Assembly (NCBI RefSeq): GCF_020179385.1
Contig: NZ_JAIBLJ010000012.1
Coordinates: 37,663-101,662 of the forward strand
Length of the DNA stretch: 64,000 nt
Source: Alkalihalobacillus sp. YIM B00296
Lineage (GTDB): Bacteria > Bacillota > Bacilli > Bacillales > Fictibacillaceae
Direction of reading: 5' to 3'
The position numbers were made by a program, and so were the translations under genes. The notes below the pieces were generated by a model. That model saw only the letters and a list, made by a program, of their open reading frames with translations, searched no databases and was not told where the DNA came from. Positions 61,900 to 64,000 of this stretch are shown here, one piece after another (position 1 is the first letter of the stretch; each line of letters starts with the position of its first letter).

Positions 61900-62343
61900 A
61901 TGGAAACAATTTATGAAATTCAACGGATCAGACAGGTGATTTCAGAGGTGGAAGGAGGGCATACACACATTATCCGTTCTCCAGAAGATGCTGCAAGAGT
62001 GGCTGCTGGGTTTATCGGTGAGGATGATCGCGAAGTGTTCTTTGTCATGTGTCTTAATACGAAAAATAAAGTCGTTGCGGTTCATCGTTGCCATGTAGGT
62101 TCAATCAATGCAAGTATTGTTCATCCAAGAGAAGTATTCAAAAGCGCAATTCTGAATAACAGTGCAGCCATCATCCTTTGTCACCAGCATCCTTCACAGG
62201 ACACAGCCCCGTCTAGAGAGGATATCGAAGTGACAAAGCGTCTTGTTGAGGTTGGTAAATTGATAGGTATTGAGGTTTTAGATCATCTGATTGTCAATGC
62301 GGAAGCTGGATATACCAGCTTAAAAGAAAAGGGATATGTATAA
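61900..62343 (+). CDS. RadC-like JAB-domain protein of mobile-element type
   Basis: 147 residues, only the JAB/MPN metalloprotein domain; chromosomal RadC has about 225 with a helix-hairpin-helix part. EVFFVMCLNTKNKVVAVHRC supplies the Glu, and ILCHQHPSQDTAPSREDIEV the HxHPSx6SxxD motif. Such short RadC-like proteins are common on integrative and conjugative elements and prophages, often with ArdC. ATG at 61900 with AAAGGAG nine bases upstream. Function unproven; not needed for classic DNA repair. Confidence 0.87.
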   Translation: METIYEIQRIRQVISEVEGGHTHIIRSPEDAARVAAGFIGEDDREVFFVMCLNTKNKVVAVHRCHVGSINASIVHPREVFKSAILNNSAAIILCHQHPSQDTAPSREDIEVTKRLVEVGKLIGIEVLDHLIVNAEAGYTSLKEKGYV

Positions 62344-62452
62344 AAAACTTTGGAAGGAGCTAGTCTCCTTCCTGTCTTTTTAGTTTTCCAATAGAGAATT
62401 AAATAAGGTTTTTCATTGATAAGCTTTGTTGTTTAGAGAGGCTGTTCTAAAG

Positions 62453-63310
62453 TTATATAATAAACTCTTCAAATACAGGAGTCCTTAGTAACCCCTTTTT
62501 AGTCCAATTCCGGAACTTCACTTTCGCTCGGATGGCGGGGGCTAGGTAAACCCTTTGTCGATCCTCATGGGTAATCAGTGATCTGGAAACTTGATAAAAA
62601 GCTTTCCGCTCATCCGGCGAAGCCCCATATTCTATTAAACCGACTTGTTTCATACGATGGCCTTCTTCAATTGATGCAAGCCACCCGGTTTGATCTTTTT
62701 TATACCCGGTTATAAAGACATCGGTGTACTGCCAATTGATGATCTTTAACCATTGGTTTGATCGTATCGGTCGGTAAACACTGTTTTTGTATTTGGCGAC
62801 CACTCCTTCAAGGTTCGCTTTTTTTATAACTTTAAAATAAGACTCGCCGTCTCCCTCAATATACCTGATCTTGGAGAAGGTTTGGTTATCCTTTATCACT
62901 TCATCTAAAATAGCTTTTCGTTCTATTAAGGGGAGATTTCGAAGGTCCTCTCCCTTATAAAATAAGATATCAAATACGACATAGTTAACTGGTTGTGCTA
63001 TAGCTCTTTGTGAGATTCTCTGTTTGTTCTTTGTCAGGAAGCGTTCCATAACCCCTTCAAAATCTACCTGTTTTGTTATGGGATTGAAACAAACAACCTC
63101 TCCATCAAGGACAAAATCTTCCTTGATAGGGGTATTCAATAATTCAGGGAATCGATCTGTCACAATGTTATTGTGGCGTGTATATAAAGTAGTGGTCCCG
63201 TTCATTTGACTGAAGATACCTCGAAAACCATCCAATTTCATTTCATAGATGTAATCCGGATCATTAAATGCTTTTTTACTTGTTTGTAGAAGCATTGGGG
63301 TAATATACAT
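62453..63310 (-). CDS. ATP-dependent DNA ligase, single-protein form
   Basis: 285 residues. Motif I MKLDGFRG supplies the adenylated Lys; DGEVVCFNP (motif III), FDILFYKG, EGVVAKYKNSVYRP (motif IV) and WLKIINWQY (motif V) follow, then an OB-fold part. Similar in size to phage SPbeta YoqV and the LigB-type enzymes of Bacillus. No Ku gene is adjacent. ATG at 63310 with TAGGTGAG upstream. Lies 121 bases downstream of the SOS-box gene, in the same direction, so it could be co-transcribed with it. Confidence 0.88.
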   Translation of the reverse strand: MYITPMLLQTSKKAFNDPDYIYEMKLDGFRGIFSQMNGTTTLYTRHNNIVTDRFPELLNTPIKEDFVLDGEVVCFNPITKQVDFEGVMERFLTKNKQRISQRAIAQPVNYVVFDILFYKGEDLRNLPLIERKAILDEVIKDNQTFSKIRYIEGDGESYFKVIKKANLEGVVAKYKNSVYRPIRSNQWLKIINWQYTDVFITGYKKDQTGWLASIEEGHRMKQVGLIEYGASPDERKAFYQVSRSLITHEDRQRVYLAPAIRAKVKFRNWTKKGLLRTPVFEEFII

Positions 63311-63431
63311 GGCGTCTCACCTAAGCTAAGTTTAGCAAAGGAATCATAAAGGTTGATAGTGAATTGCTGTTGGTAATTTTAGGGGTGAGTTATATTAAAG
63401 CTTGATTCTTTAAAATCATAATCATACGAAT

Positions 63432-63713
63432 CTAATTCCGTTTCTGTGTTCGGATCCACTTAAAAAGTGTATCTTCTTTTCCTTTCAAACATGTTGTAAA
63501 CATTTCACAAACTGAATACAAGCGAACAAAACCACATTGTTCACAACTTTCACTGGCATGGGCTATATAATGAATTTCCCAACTTTTCTCTTTCCTAATC
63601 TGGAATAAACAAGAGGTGTTATTAACCATACAAATAAATGATAAATGATACGGTTTCCCATCAAAATTACGCTCCACACGTAACGAGTTCCAATTAATTT
63701 CAGAGAACTTCAA
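63432..63713 (-). CDS. Unrecognised 93-residue protein behind a LexA box
   Basis: From TTG at 63713, with AGGGAGG seven bases upstream. Sequence parts: WNSLRVERNFDGKPYHLSFI, CMVNNTSCLFQIRKEKSWEI and ASESCEQCGFVRLYSVCEMF, with a CEQC pair and three further Cys. No family recognised. It reads toward the ligase gene. Confidence 0.6.
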   Translation of the reverse strand: MKFSEINWNSLRVERNFDGKPYHLSFICMVNNTSCLFQIRKEKSWEIHYIAHASESCEQCGFVRLYSVCEMFTTCLKGKEDTLFKWIRTQKRN

Positions 63714-63759
63714 ATTTTATCCTCCCTAATGTTCAGGTATAGTTATATCTTTAATTATA

Positions 63760-63775
63760 AGAACACACGTTCTCG
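63760..63775 (-). promoter_or_regulatory. DinR/LexA (SOS) box
   Basis: GAAC-ACAC-GTTC (63762-63773) is a palindromic match to the Bacillus SOS box GAAC-N4-GTTC. It lies about 50 bases before the start of the 93-residue gene. The rest to 64000 has no gene. Confidence 0.65.
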
Positions 63776-64000
63776 AACTGCAAGTTTACTTTCCTTATCA
63801 ATCAGCCAGATTCTAGAGTAAGAAAGGGTTTCAGAGGGTGAATATTGAAATTTAATTTATTTAAGAAAAGGGCCATATTGTTGAATAACTCTAAAAAAGA
63901 AAATTGGATATTTGTGTTAAAATATAGATGAGATTGTGAAGGAATGTACTTAAAGTAACGAAGCAGTTTAGCATTCCTGTAGATCGTTAAATATCAGGTT

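Noticed and set aside
1..64000. CRISPR arrays, rRNA and tRNA genes
   Set aside because: No regular direct repeats with spacers and no conserved tRNA or rRNA sequence blocks were found by eye.

Overview
The window looks like chromosome from a spore-forming Bacillaceae species, probably an environmental relative of Alkalihalobacillus, Pseudalkalibacillus or Fictibacillus. The support is low-GC DNA, AGGAGG-type ribosome binding sites with GTG and TTG starts, a YhcN/YlaJ sporulation lipoprotein, YmaF, a yybP-ykoY manganese riboswitch, a cre site, Gram-positive ARG boxes and a DinR/LexA box. The genus is inferred; there is no rRNA or tRNA to fix it.

Layout. 1-18.4 kb: mostly single genes (PhoD, a PhzF-like protein, a cyclase-family hydrolase, YmaF, DinB, a small hydrolase, a secreted NucA/NucB-domain protein, PaiB-like, a riboswitch-controlled TerC exporter, DoxX, a PheC-like secreted protein, a secreted EEP phosphatase) with several decayed genes (GNAT, DUF1259, DUF6157) and three copies of a GGCTGTCC terminator repeat. 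18.5-22.9 kb: argCJBD behind an ARG-box promoter. 23-26.3 kb: a decaying patch with an IS21 transposase remnant, a truncated virginiamycin B lyase, metN with a frameshifted metI and no metQ, and a truncated ABC ATPase. 26.5-37.8 kb: a nine-gene operon for sulfoquinovose. 38-39.6 kb: a chimeric regulator and remnants. 39.7-46 kb and 52.5-60.7 kb: two related sigma-54-controlled clusters built around near-identical ureohydrolases. 46-52.5 kb: mobile-element debris around hemD-like and guaD genes. 60.7-64 kb: an accessory segment with a RadC-like protein, an ATP-dependent DNA ligase and an SOS-box gene.

The most interesting system is the 26.6-37.8 kb operon. Its glycosidase keeps the four residues used by E. 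coli YihQ to recognise sulfonate (Q289, R302, W305, Y509, all offset by one) and both catalytic aspartates (D406, D473). Around it lie a sodium:solute symporter, an L-fucose-isomerase-type isomerase, a PFK-family kinase, a class II aldolase, an aldehyde dehydrogenase, a GntR regulator, a DUF4867 protein and an AEC-family transporter. Together they predict uptake, hydrolysis, isomerisation, phosphorylation and cleavage of sulfoquinovose to DHAP and sulfolactaldehyde, then oxidation to sulfolactate and export. This is a non-orthologous variant of sulfoglycolytic EMP. A cre site lies inside the promoter.

The paired clusters each carry a PAS-AAA-HTH sigma-54 activator, a -24/-12 promoter, a ureohydrolase and an aldehyde dehydrogenase. 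One adds an NCS1 permease and a nitrilase-family amidase; the other a YjiH-type transporter and two class III aminotransferases. They fit catabolism of a guanidino acid to an omega-amino acid, a semialdehyde and a dicarboxylate, but the substrate is not determined by sequence.
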